Numbered from the stretch's first letter, positions 1 through 6,998 are shown. The stretch is 10,495 nt of DNA from an uncultured Collinsella sp. (GCA_902491135.1 CABUGR010000019.1:1-10495), one strand, 5' to 3'. Notes: generated by a model from the letters alone, not told the origin. Numbers and translations: made by a program.

Positions 1-17
1 GTTTGCAGCGTCGAGCC

Positions 18-45
18 GTTACGCGGTTTGGTAAAACCGCGTAAC
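18..45. repeat. Perfect 12-bp inverted repeat upstream of the marR-type promoter
   Basis: The arms at 18-29 and 34-45 (gttacgcggttt / aaaccgcgtaac) are perfectly complementary and separated by 4 nt. There is no T-tract on either side, so it is a poor intrinsic terminator. It lies about 65 bp upstream of the inferred transcription start of the MarR/ABC operon, so an operator or activator site is possible. It could also be the 3' stem-loop of a gene beyond the left edge. The octamer gtttggta inside it (26-33) recurs at 51-58. Confidence 0.6.
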
Positions 46-60
46 CACTAGTTTGGTACC

Positions 61-96
61 TTGACATTGATTTCTCACGCTCCTAAATTGGTTAGG
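61..96 (+). promoter_or_regulatory. Sigma-70-type promoter with overlapping dyad for the MarR/ABC operon
   Basis: A perfect -35 hexamer TTGACA (61-66) is followed after 17 bp by a -10-like TAAATT (84-89, 4 of 6 consensus bases), placing the start near 96. The -10 lies inside a short dyad, CCTAA (82-86) and TTAGG (92-96). A further copy, CCTAAC at 115-120, is the reverse complement of GTTAGG at 91-96. A repressor bound here would block RNA polymerase, which fits autoregulation by the MarR protein encoded immediately downstream. The promoter elements are seen directly; the operator role is inferred. Confidence 0.6.
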
Positions 97-144
97 CACA
101 AAACAATTCCACTACCTAACTAAAGAAAGGAGCAACACTAATTC

Positions 145-651
145 ATGTGCGATGAACTTCTTAACCTTTGTTCGCACGAGCCCGGCGGCGACCCGTCACA
201 GCCGGCGGATGTACCCGAAGCGGTTAGCTCGGAAGACAAGCTTGCCAAGCGCATCCTGAGCGGCCTGGGTTTTTGCGGCCATTACATGCATTTTCATGGC
301 GGAGGCGTGTCCGGCAAGGCGCCCATCATCTGCCTGCTGGCCAAGCAGCCCGGCGGCGAGATGTCTCAGCAGGAACTCGGCATGCACTTTGACCTCAAGC
401 CGGGGTCGCTTTCCGAGATCTTGTCCAAGCTCGAGGTCAACGGCCTCATCGAGCGCAGCCGTAACCCCAAGGATCGACGGCAACTCACCATTCGCCTGAC
501 CGAAACCGGCCGGGAAAACGCCCGCATCGACCAGGCGGCCCGCATCCGCTTTAGAGAACGGGCCTTTAGCGCCCTCACCCACGACGAGCGCGAGCAGCTC
601 GCCGAAATGCTCGAGAAAATCCGTGTAACCTGGGAGGAACTGGATGATTAA
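145..651 (+). CDS. MarR-family winged-helix transcriptional regulator
   Basis: This 168-residue protein is a probable dimeric DNA-binding repressor of its own operon, which encodes an ABC exporter. The winged helix covers about residues 58-122: the recognition-helix region includes LKPGSLSEILSKLEVNGLIER (84-104), followed by the typical wing signature with D110-R111-R112 and LTETG (118-122). A helical C-terminal part suits dimerisation. The N-terminal ~30 residues are an extra, probably disordered leader. Cys and His are unusually frequent in the first 65 residues (C2, C9, H11, C44, H46, H49, H51, C63), which could mean redox or metal sensing, but this is inference. The ATG is preceded by AAAGGAG (126-132) with 12 nt spacing, slightly long. 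The stop overlaps the next start by 8 nt. The family is clear; the ligand is unknown. Confidence 0.9.
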   Translation: MCDELLNLCSHEPGGDPSQPADVPEAVSSEDKLAKRILSGLGFCGHYMHFHGGGVSGKAPIICLLAKQPGGEMSQQELGMHFDLKPGSLSEILSKLEVNGLIERSRNPKDRRQLTIRLTETGRENARIDQAARIRFRERAFSALTHDEREQLAEMLEKIRVTWEELDD

Positions 652-2458
652 AACCCTCATGGGCAGCATCCGCGACTATATGAAAGTCACTGTTGCCACG
701 CCATTGCTCGTGCTTGGCGAGGTGCTCTGCGAGATGCTGATTCCATTTATCACCGCCAACCTGATCGACGCCATCAAAGACGGCGCCACCGTAGCCGAAA
801 TGCTTCCCACCGCGGGCTTTTTGGTGCTCATCGCGCTGACGTCGCTTGCTTTTGGCGCCGCTGCCGGCGTCACTTGCAGCCATGCGAGTTGCGGCTTCGC
901 TAAGAACCTGCGTCACGACCTGTTCTACAAGATCCAGACGTTCAGCTTTGCCAACATCGATGAGTTCTCGAGCTCCTCGCTCGTCACGCGCCTGACCACT
1001 GACATCAACAACGTGCAGCAGGCCTTTATGATGATCATCCGTATCGCCGTGCGCGCGCCGCTGGTATTGATCTTCGCCTTTACCATGGCATTTATCATGG
1101 GCGGCAGCGTCGCTATGGTCTACCTGGTCATCATTCCGCTGCTGGGCTTTGGACTGTTCTTTATCATCTTTAAGGTGCGTCCCATCTTCTCGCGCGTGTT
1201 CCACAAGTACGACGCCCTTAACGAGTCCGTCGAGGAAAACGTCACCGGCATGCGCGTAGTTAAGAGCTATGTGCGCGAAGACTTTGAGAAGGAGAAGTTC
1301 GCGACCGCCGCGCGCGACGTCCAGATGGACTTCACCCGCGCCGAGAAGCTGCTTGCCTTTAACAACCCCATGATGAACATCTGCGTCAACGGCGCGTTTG
1401 TCGTCATCATCTACCTGGGCTCCAAGCTCATCATCACGAGCCAGGGCACGCTGTTCGACGTGGGCCAGCTCTCCTCGATCTTTACCTATGGCTTCGCGAT
1501 CCTCATGAGCCTGATGCAGCTGTCGATGATCTTTGTCATGGTGACCATGGCCGACGAATCGGCGCACCGCATTACCGAGGTGCTGGCCGCCGAGCCCACG
1601 ATCGCCGATCCCGCCGAGCCCGTGCTCGAGGTGGCCGACGGTTCCATCGACTTTGACCACGTGAGCTTTAAGTATTCTGCGCATGCGAAGCGCCAGGCGC
1701 TCGACGATATCGACCTGCACATTAAGAGCGGCGAGACCATCGGCATCATCGGCGGTACCGGCTCGGCCAAGTCCACGCTCGTAAACCTCATCGCCCGCCT
1801 GTACGACGCCACCGAGGGCACCGTGCGCGTGGGTGGCATGGACGTGCGCGACTATGACCTGGACGCGCTGCGCCACCAAGTGGCCATGGTGCTGCAGAAA
1901 AACGTGCTGTTTAGCGGCACCATTGCCGAAAACCTGCGTTGGGGCGACCCGAACGCCACCGACGAGGAGGTCCGCGAGGCGGCACATCTGGCCTGCGCCG
2001 ACGAGTTTGTCGATGGCTTCCCCAAGGGCTATGACACCTGGATCGAACAGGGCGGCTCCAATGTTTCCGGCGGTCAGAAGCAGCGCCTGTGCATTGCGCG
2101 TGCCCTGCTGCGTCGCCCCAAGATCTTAATCCTGGACGACTCCACCAGCGCTGTCGACACCAAGACCGACGCCAAGATTCGCGCAGGGTTGGCAAGCTAT
2201 CTGCCCAACACGACCAAGCTCATCATCGCCCAGCGCATCAGCTCCGTGCAGGACGCAGACCGCATCATCGTCATGGAGGGTGGCCGTATCGCGCAGATCG
2301 GCAACCATGACGAGCTGCTCAAGACGAGCGAGATCTACCGCGAGACCTTTACCTCGCAAAACAAGATGTCTGCCGAGGGCGAAGGGGCCGTCAAGGCCGA
2401 CACCGAGGCATCCGCAACACAAGCCCAGACCCAGGAAGGAGGCGAGGCACATGAGTAA
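644..2458 (+). CDS. ABC exporter half-transporter, subunit with degenerate ATP site
   Basis: This 604-residue membrane protein is one half of a type IV (ABCB-like) heterodimeric exporter. The six-helix membrane domain spans about residues 15-305. The nucleotide-binding domain spans about 330-580. Walker A is 370-378 (GGTGSAKST, with Ala375 where Gly is usual), the Q-loop Gln is 418, and the signature VSGGQ is canonical at 474-478. In Walker B the catalytic Glu is replaced by Asp499 (LDDSTSAVD), and the switch His is replaced by Gln530 (IIAQR). Such changes mark the non-catalytic ATP site of heterodimeric exporters, so its partner should supply the active site; the next gene does. The tail (about 576-604) is acidic and low in complexity. 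GGGAGG (632-637) lies 6 nt before the ATG, within the end of the MarR gene, so coupling is likely. The exported substrate cannot be told. Confidence 0.93.
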   Translation: MIKTLMGSIRDYMKVTVATPLLVLGEVLCEMLIPFITANLIDAIKDGATVAEMLPTAGFLVLIALTSLAFGAAAGVTCSHASCGFAKNLRHDLFYKIQTFSFANIDEFSSSSLVTRLTTDINNVQQAFMMIIRIAVRAPLVLIFAFTMAFIMGGSVAMVYLVIIPLLGFGLFFIIFKVRPIFSRVFHKYDALNESVEENVTGMRVVKSYVREDFEKEKFATAARDVQMDFTRAEKLLAFNNPMMNICVNGAFVVIIYLGSKLIITSQGTLFDVGQLSSIFTYGFAILMSLMQLSMIFVMVTMADESAHRITEVLAAEPTIADPAEPVLEVADGSIDFDHVSFKYSAHAKRQALDDIDLHIKSGETIGIIGGTGSAKSTLVNLIARLYDATEGTVRVGGMDVRDYDLDALRHQVAMVLQKNVLFSGTIAENLRWGDPNATDEEVREAAHLACADEFVDGFPKGYDTWIEQGGSNVSGGQKQRLCIARALLRRPKILILDDSTSAVDTKTDAKIRAGLASYLPNTTKLIIAQRISSVQDADRIIVMEGGRIAQIGNHDELLKTSEIYRETFTSQNKMSAEGEGAVKADTEASATQAQTQEGGEAHE

Positions 2459-4370
2459 GGCAACGACCGCCGAGCGCGCGCTCAACCGCAAGGGTGGCAC
2501 CATGTCGCGCCTCATCAAGACGCTCTTTGGCTTCTACCCCGTGCTTTTGCCCCTCGTCGTCGTCGGCGTGGTGCTCTGCGCCATCATCAACTCCATCGGC
2601 GCGACCTTCCTTCAGAGCGCCCTGCAGATTATTAGCGAATCGTGGCAGTCGGGCGATTGGGAAGCTGCACAGCCCAAGATCGCACAGCTCGTGACCACCC
2701 TCGCCTGCATCTACGGCGTCGGCATCCTGTCCTCGCTGTTCTGGAACCGCGCCATGGCCATCGTCACGCAGGGCTCGCTCGAGAAGCTGCGCGAGAAGAT
2801 GTTCAACCGCATGCAGGACCTGCCGATTCGCTACTTCGACACGCACCAGCGCGGCGACATCATGAGCCACTACACCAACGACATCGACACGCTGCGCCAG
2901 ATGATCAGCCAGTCGCTGCCCAACCTGCTCATGACGACCATCGTCATCGTCACGGTGTTCTTTATCATGCTGTACTACAGCGTTTGGATGTGCCTGGTCA
3001 TTGTGGCAGGCGTCGCCTTTATGACCTTTATGACCAAGCTGCTCGGCTCCAACTCAGCGCGCTTCTTTATTGCGCAGCAGACCGAGCTCGGCGTTGTCGA
3101 GGGCCATATCGAGGAAGTCATGAACGGCCAGAAGGTCGTCAAGGCATTCTGCCACGAGTCTGCCGCCGAGGCCGATTTTGACGAGCGCAACGAAAAGCTC
3201 TTCGAGGTCTCGCAGAAGGCCAACATGTACGCCAACATCCTCATGCCCATCCTTATGAACCTGGGAAACCTGCTCTACGTGCTGGTCGCACTGGCAGGCG
3301 GCATTTTCCTGGCGCTGGGCGTGCCCAACCTGAGCATCTCGGGCATGGCACTGTCCATCGCCGTCGTGGTGCCGTTCCTCAACATGACCAAGCAGTTCTG
3401 CGGACAGATCGGCCAGATCTCGCAGCAGATCAACGCCGTGGTCATGGGCCTCGCCGGCGCCGACCGTATCTTTGAGCTCATCGACGAGGAGCCCGAAGCC
3501 GACGAAGGCTACGTGACGCTCGTCAACGCTCAGGTGAACCCCGATACCTGGCAGCTCGAGGAGGCCGACCACCACACCGGCATGTGGGCGTGGAAACATC
3601 CGCACCGCGCAACCGGCGAGATCGAGTACGTACCGCTGCGCGGCGACCTGGTCATGGACAACGTCGACTTTGGCTACACGCCCGACCACGAGGTGTTGCA
3701 CGGCGTGTCCGTGTTTGCCAAGCCGGGCCAGAAGGTCGCGTTTGTCGGCGCCACTGGTGCCGGTAAGACGACCATCACCAACCTCATCAACCGCTTCTAC
3801 GACATCGCCGACGGCAAGATCCGCTACGACGGCATCAACGTCAACAAGATCCGCAAGGCCGACCTGCGCCGCTCGCTGGGCGTCGTGCTGCAGGACGTGA
3901 ACCTGTTCACCGGCACCGTGATGGATAACATCCGCTACGGCAACCTGGACGCTACCGACGAGGAGTGCATCGCGGCGGCAAAGCTCGCCGGCGCGGACGA
4001 CTTTATCACCCGCCTGCCCGACGGCTACGACACGATGCTCACCGGCAACGGCGCCCAGCTGTCGCAGGGCCAGCGCCAGCTGATTTCGATCGCCCGAGCC
4101 GCGGTCGCCGATCCGCCGGCGATGATTCTGGACGAGGCCACGTCGAGCATTGACACCCGCACCGAGGCCATCGTACAGGCAGGCATGGACAAGCTCATGG
4201 AGGGCCGCACGACGTTTGTCATCGCGCACCGTCTCTCCACCGTGCGCAACTCCGACGCGATCATCTGTCTGGACCACGGCCGCATCATCGAGCGCGGCAA
4301 CCACGACGAGCTGATCGCCAAGCGCGGGTATTACTACCAGCTCTATACCGGAGCGTTTGAGCTGGAGTAG
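2451..4370 (+). CDS. ABC exporter half-transporter, subunit with catalytic ATP site
   Basis: This 639-residue protein is the partner subunit. The membrane domain is about residues 20-325 and the nucleotide-binding domain about 395-635. Walker A is canonical (433-441, GATGAGKTT), Q-loop Gln481, Walker B D561 with catalytic E562, and switch His593. Its signature is altered to LSQGQ (537-541), so it pairs a consensus Walker site with the intact signature of the upstream subunit, while its own signature faces the degenerate site. A stretch of roughly 40-50 residues around 355-405, rich in Trp, His and acidic residues, is inserted between membrane domain and ATPase. As I recall, similar inserts occur in related Firmicutes and actinobacterial exporters. 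I chose the ATG at 2451 because AAGGAGG (2436-2442) sits 8 nt upstream and it overlaps the previous stop by 8 nt. The in-frame ATG at 2280 lies deep in the upstream gene and would add 57 out-of-family residues. Confidence 0.93.
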   Translation: MSKATTAERALNRKGGTMSRLIKTLFGFYPVLLPLVVVGVVLCAIINSIGATFLQSALQIISESWQSGDWEAAQPKIAQLVTTLACIYGVGILSSLFWNRAMAIVTQGSLEKLREKMFNRMQDLPIRYFDTHQRGDIMSHYTNDIDTLRQMISQSLPNLLMTTIVIVTVFFIMLYYSVWMCLVIVAGVAFMTFMTKLLGSNSARFFIAQQTELGVVEGHIEEVMNGQKVVKAFCHESAAEADFDERNEKLFEVSQKANMYANILMPILMNLGNLLYVLVALAGGIFLALGVPNLSISGMALSIAVVVPFLNMTKQFCGQIGQISQQINAVVMGLAGADRIFELIDEEPEADEGYVTLVNAQVNPDTWQLEEADHHTGMWAWKHPHRATGEIEYVPLRGDLVMDNVDFGYTPDHEVLHGVSVFAKPGQKVAFVGATGAGKTTITNLINRFYDIADGKIRYDGINVNKIRKADLRRSLGVVLQDVNLFTGTVMDNIRYGNLDATDEECIAAAKLAGADDFITRLPDGYDTMLTGNGAQLSQGQRQLISIARAAVADPPAMILDEATSSIDTRTEAIVQAGMDKLMEGRTTFVIAHRLSTVRNSDAIICLDHGRIIERGNHDELIAKRGYYYQLYTGAFELE

Positions 4371-4408
4371 TTCGGCTCGCCGAGATGGCCGATTTGCCGC
4401 TCATTCGT

Positions 4409-4435
4409 CGGGCATGACCCTAAGGTCAATGCCCG
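4409..4435 (+). repeat. Imperfect stem-loop after the ABC operon
   Basis: The arms cgggcat (4409-4415) and atgcccg (4429-4435) continue inward as gacc (4416-4419) and ggtc (4424-4427), with one bulged A at 4428 and a 4-nt loop. It is followed by cctcttt rather than a clean U-run. It may be a weak terminator or a 3'-end stabilising stem upstream of the stronger terminator at 4495. Confidence 0.45.
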
Positions 4436-4494
4436 CCTCTTTCGGGGCAAATCGACTCATCTCAACGACCCAAACACAATGCGCCGCAACGAAT

Positions 4495-4532
4495 AAAGCC
4501 TCCGCAGCCACACGAGCTGCGGAGGCTTTTTT
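4495..4532 (+). terminator. Strong rho-independent terminator of the MarR/ABC operon
   Basis: A perfect 14-bp stem (4495-4508 with 4516-4529) surrounds a 7-nt loop (cacacga) and ends in a run of six T (4527-4532). The stem is GC-rich with A/T at its base, as expected of an intrinsic terminator. It lies 125 bp after the stop of the second ABC gene. Confidence 0.92.
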
Positions 4533-4541
4533 CATGCCGGT

Positions 4542-4727
4542 CGGAAACCGTATCCCACTTTTCGGGCCCAAAATGGGATGCCGTTTCCCGCTGGACCCCC
4601 TCCGGGAAACGGCATCCCATTTCAAGGGAGTAAACCGGGATGTGATTTCCCCTAACGGCACCTTTGGGAAGCCGCATCCCACTCTAGACGCACAAAACGG
4701 GATGAACTTTCCCATGGTGATCCAAGA
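4542..4727. repeat. Three 62-bp tandem units made of six alternating 15-bp elements
   Basis: Six related elements of the type GGGAT-N5-TTCCC or its reverse complement lie at 4542-4556 (-), 4575-4589 (+), 4604-4618 (-), 4637-4651 (+), 4666-4680 (-) and 4699-4713 (+). Their starts are 33, 29, 33, 29 and 33 bp apart, so the array equals three units of exactly 62 bp beginning at 4542, 4604 and 4666. Hand alignment gives 33 of 48 identical positions over the first 48 bp for units 1/2 and also for units 2/3; the last 14 bp of the units diverge. The ends of the elements are constant and the central bases vary. The 62-bp period is not a multiple of 3, so this is not a coding repeat. Confidence 0.85.
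4571..4622. repeat. Perfect 20-bp stem, 12-nt loop within the repeat array
   Basis: Arms 4571-4590 and 4603-4622 are exact reverse complements around a 12-nt C-rich loop (4591-4602). It joins the second and third elements of the array. No T-run follows on the + strand (the next bases are caaggg), and the A-run before it is short, so it does not look like an ordinary terminator. It could form a long RNA hairpin or a cruciform. Confidence 0.9.
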
Positions 4728-4826
4728 CCAGAAGCATGTCCGATAGCGCGGCCAGGTCAAGAACAACAAGGCAAGCGTCACGCCAATTTGGACGAGCGTC
4801 TGCTGCAGTTTAAGGCTGCTGGCCCA

Positions 4827-4832
4827 TATAGT
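4827..4832 (+). promoter_or_regulatory. Weak candidate -10 box for the GGDEF gene
   Basis: TATAGT at 4827-4832 matches five of six -10 consensus bases and would start transcription near 4839, giving a 65-nt leader. No convincing -35 box lies 16-18 bp upstream (the 17-bp position reads TGCAGT), so an alternative sigma factor, an activator or a chance match are all possible. Confidence 0.3.
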
Positions 4833-4903
4833 AGAGTTAACCACCCATGAATTTCAACACACTGCGTGCTACCTGTTCTTTTGTCATTTAGGGAAGTGAA
4901 CTT

Positions 4904-5995
4904 GTGAACACTTCTGTCGCCAAGAAGGCCAGCCAGGCGGTGCGCCTGCTCATGATGGTGCTCACGGCAGTTCTCATCTTCTTCTTCATCAATGTTATGC
5001 TGCTCGTCTCCGATATCCAGGGCACGGCACGCGTGGTCAACTATGCCGGTCTGGTGCGCGGTACCACGCAGCGAATCGTTAAGCTCGAGGACGCGGGCCA
5101 GCCTCAAGATGACCTGCTCAAAGCCGTGGATTCATACATCAACGGTTTGCGTTACGGAAGTGACGACCTCAACCTCGTCCGTCTCGACGACGACGAGTAT
5201 CAGGCAAAGATGACCGAGCTTGCAAACTACTTTGATGAGCTTCGCACCGAGATTGCCCGCGTGCGCGAAGTCGGCTACGAGAACACCGACATCATCTCCA
5301 TGAGCGAGGAGTTCTTTGGCATTTGCGACGATGCTACGCGACTCGCAGAGGACTACTCTCAGGAGAAGGCGTCGGCGCTCAACTATCTCGAGGGCTTGGT
5401 GATCATCGACATCGTGGGCTTGGTGGCGACCTTTGCGGTCGAGCTTGTTCGCGCGGTGCGAACTGCCGCGCTCAATCGCGAGCTGCAGAGCAAAGTCTAT
5501 CTCGACGAAGCCACGGGACTGCCCAACAAGAACAAGTGCGAGGAGGTCTTGGGGCAGGAGCAGCCTGTCTCCGCGGAGGCGCCCGTTGCGGTGTGCGTCT
5601 TCGACCTTAACAATCTACATACGGTCAATAACAGCTTCGGCCACGAGAAGGGCGACGAATACATCCGTTCTTTTGCCCGGCAACTGGGAAGTGTGGCGTC
5701 CGAGACGTGCTTTGTGGGCCGCGACGGCGGCGATGAGTTTATCGCGGTGCTGTGGGATGCCGATCGGGCTGCCGTGGAGTCCTGTCTCGCTCGGGTTCGT
5801 ACGAACGTGAACGAGTATTCCGAGGCTCACCCCGACATGCCTATCAGCTATGCGGTGGGCTATGCGCTTTCCAGTGATTTTGATGAACCGCCTACGATGC
5901 GCGAGCTCTTTTCCCAGGCCGACAAGAACATGTACGTCGATAAGAACCGCGTAAAGGCAGCCGAGACAGCCGACCCGCAACGCGAGGACCGCTAA
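4904..5995 (+). CDS. Membrane-bound diguanylate cyclase (GGDEF domain)
   Basis: This 363-residue protein is predicted to make cyclic di-GMP from two GTP at the inner face of the membrane. Helix TM1 is about 15-36. An extracytoplasmic helical sensor of about 125 residues follows, then TM2 at about 162-185 and the GGDEF domain at about 195-350. The sensor opens with NYAGLVRGTTQR (46-57), resembling the 'AGRQRMLSQR' segment of PilJ/NarX-type four-helix sensors. In the cyclase domain, FDLNN (233-237, metal ligand D234), GHEKGD and a perfect GGDEF (275-279) are present, so it should be active. The RxxD inhibitory site expected five residues before GGDEF is absent (SETC there), so product feedback through that site is not expected. 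Translation starts with GTG; AGGGA (4890-4894) lies 9 nt upstream. It is probably a single-gene unit. The sensed signal is unknown. Confidence 0.9.
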   Translation: MNTSVAKKASQAVRLLMMVLTAVLIFFFINVMLLVSDIQGTARVVNYAGLVRGTTQRIVKLEDAGQPQDDLLKAVDSYINGLRYGSDDLNLVRLDDDEYQAKMTELANYFDELRTEIARVREVGYENTDIISMSEEFFGICDDATRLAEDYSQEKASALNYLEGLVIIDIVGLVATFAVELVRAVRTAALNRELQSKVYLDEATGLPNKNKCEEVLGQEQPVSAEAPVAVCVFDLNNLHTVNNSFGHEKGDEYIRSFARQLGSVASETCFVGRDGGDEFIAVLWDADRAAVESCLARVRTNVNEYSEAHPDMPISYAVGYALSSDFDEPPTMRELFSQADKNMYVDKNRVKAAETADPQREDR

Positions 5996-6011
5996 ACCCG
6001 TCCTAAATGAG

Positions 6012-6890
6012 CTACTTGAGGAGTTGGGCCATGGCGTTGACGAATTTTTGGACTTGGAGGGTGGGCTCGAGCGGGTAGTGCAGAAAGACCGGCACCTCGC
6101 GGCCGCACAGGAACGGCACGCCCACAAAGGCTGGGTGCACCCCCGACCACGCTCCGCAGGTGAGTACCGCGTCGCCCTTTTCCTCCGCCTCGTTAAAGAG
6201 CGCAAAGTCGAAGCTGTCCACATCGATCACGTCCACGCCGCCGTCTGCCAACAGATCGATACGCAGGCTGTCCATAGCGTCGTTGCCGTGGCGGAGCACG
6301 CGCAGGCGCATGCCCTCTAAGTCGGCAACCGTAATGCGTTTCTTGCGCGCCAGCGGGCTCGTCCGTGGCACGTCGATATAAAACGTCACGTTAACGATGC
6401 GGAGCTTTTGGCAGGCATCACCCCAGCGCGGGGTCGAAAAACTCGACTGCACTACATCCACCTCGCGACCAAGGCTGCGCATGACGGATTCGCGTTCGTC
6501 GTAGAGGTCGCTCACCGGCACGATCTCGAAGCGCAACGATGGCTCCAGCTCGTGTACGCCCGTCCACATCGACAGCGTCTGGCGCCCCGGACACATCATC
6601 GACACGCCCAGACGCACGGCCCCGCCATCGCCCGCCGCGCGTCGGGCACGGCGTAGCGCGTCCTCGGACTGCCGCATGATCGAACGTGCATCGTCCACCA
6701 GCAGAGCACCTGCCGGCGTCACCTTAACACCAGAATGCGAGCGCTCGAACAACGTGATGCCAAACTCGGCCTCGAAGCCCGACACCTGCTTGACGAGCGC
6801 CGGGGTCGACACGCGCAATTTTGCCGCCGCCCGCGAGAAGCTTCCCAACTCAGCGGCGGCCGATATGGCCTCGAGTCGTCGATCGTACAC
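6012..6890 (-). CDS. LysR-family transcriptional regulator
   Basis: This 292-residue LysR-type regulator (LTTR) probably controls the divergent SDR/MFS/oxidoreductase cassette. The winged helix-turn-helix occupies residues 1-62: LGSFSRAAAKLRVSTPALVKQV (15-36) is the classic LysR helix-turn-helix and FERS (48-51) the following wing region. A linker helix (about 65-88) leads to a substrate-binding-protein-like effector domain (about 90-290) that would bind a small, often anionic ligand. The start is GTG (6888-6890), preceded on the minus strand by AGGAG about 6 nt away. Its stop lies 16 bp from that of the GGDEF gene, with no visible terminator between the convergent genes. Family assignment is firm; the effector is unknown. 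Confidence 0.9.
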   Translation of the reverse strand: MYDRRLEAISAAAELGSFSRAAAKLRVSTPALVKQVSGFEAEFGITLFERSHSGVKVTPAGALLVDDARSIMRQSEDALRRARRAAGDGGAVRLGVSMMCPGRQTLSMWTGVHELEPSLRFEIVPVSDLYDERESVMRSLGREVDVVQSSFSTPRWGDACQKLRIVNVTFYIDVPRTSPLARKKRITVADLEGMRLRVLRHGNDAMDSLRIDLLADGGVDVIDVDSFDFALFNEAEEKGDAVLTCGAWSGVHPAFVGVPFLCGREVPVFLHYPLEPTLQVQKFVNAMAQLLK

Positions 6891-6998
6891 GTCAATCTCC
6901 TGTTTCCAGACGTATGCCCATGCACTGCCGAAGGGGGTCTTTTTGGCAGGTCACACACTCAATTAAAGGCGCATTGTCTTGCGAGCTATAAACCATTG

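Larger units (their letters stand above)
4371..4903. other. 533-bp gene-free stretch: hairpin, terminator, repeat array, leader
   Basis: From left to right this stretch holds an imperfect hairpin (4409-4435), a strong intrinsic terminator (4495-4532), an ordered inverted/tandem repeat array (4542-4727), and about 175 bp leading to the GGDEF gene with only a weak promoter candidate. Open frames cross it on both strands (for example 4357-4746 + and 4401-4844 -). They run through the terminator and repeats, lack a good ribosome binding site, and look like no family I know. I regard the stretch as non-coding. Confidence 0.7.

Noticed and set aside
575..1987. A 470-codon minus-strand frame opposite the first ABC gene.
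   Set aside because: It is a codon-bias shadow with His/Asp/Gln-rich nonsense composition, opposite a gene with complete ABC motifs.
2280..2450. Possible 57-residue N-terminal extension of the second ABC subunit.
   Set aside because: It is out of frame within the upstream ATPase domain, is Arg/Ser/Pro-rich and unlike exporter N-termini. The start at 2451 has an excellent Shine-Dalgarno.
3054..4304. A 416-codon minus-strand frame opposite the second ABC gene.
   Set aside because: Same reason: composition typical of an antisense shadow and no recognisable motif.
4542..4727. The repeat array as a CRISPR.
   Set aside because: Elements alternate in orientation, are only about two-thirds identical, have no unique uniform spacers between identical repeats, and no cas gene is present.
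4357..4746. A 129-codon plus-strand frame after the second ABC gene.
   Set aside because: It begins inside the ABC gene, runs through the terminator stem and repeat array, and has no start signal.
4401..4844. A 147-codon minus-strand frame with a hydrophobic stretch (LVQIGVTLALLFLTW) that could look like a small membrane protein.
   Set aside because: It starts at GTG without a good ribosome binding site and reads through the repeat array and the operon terminator, so its sequence is mostly translated repeats.
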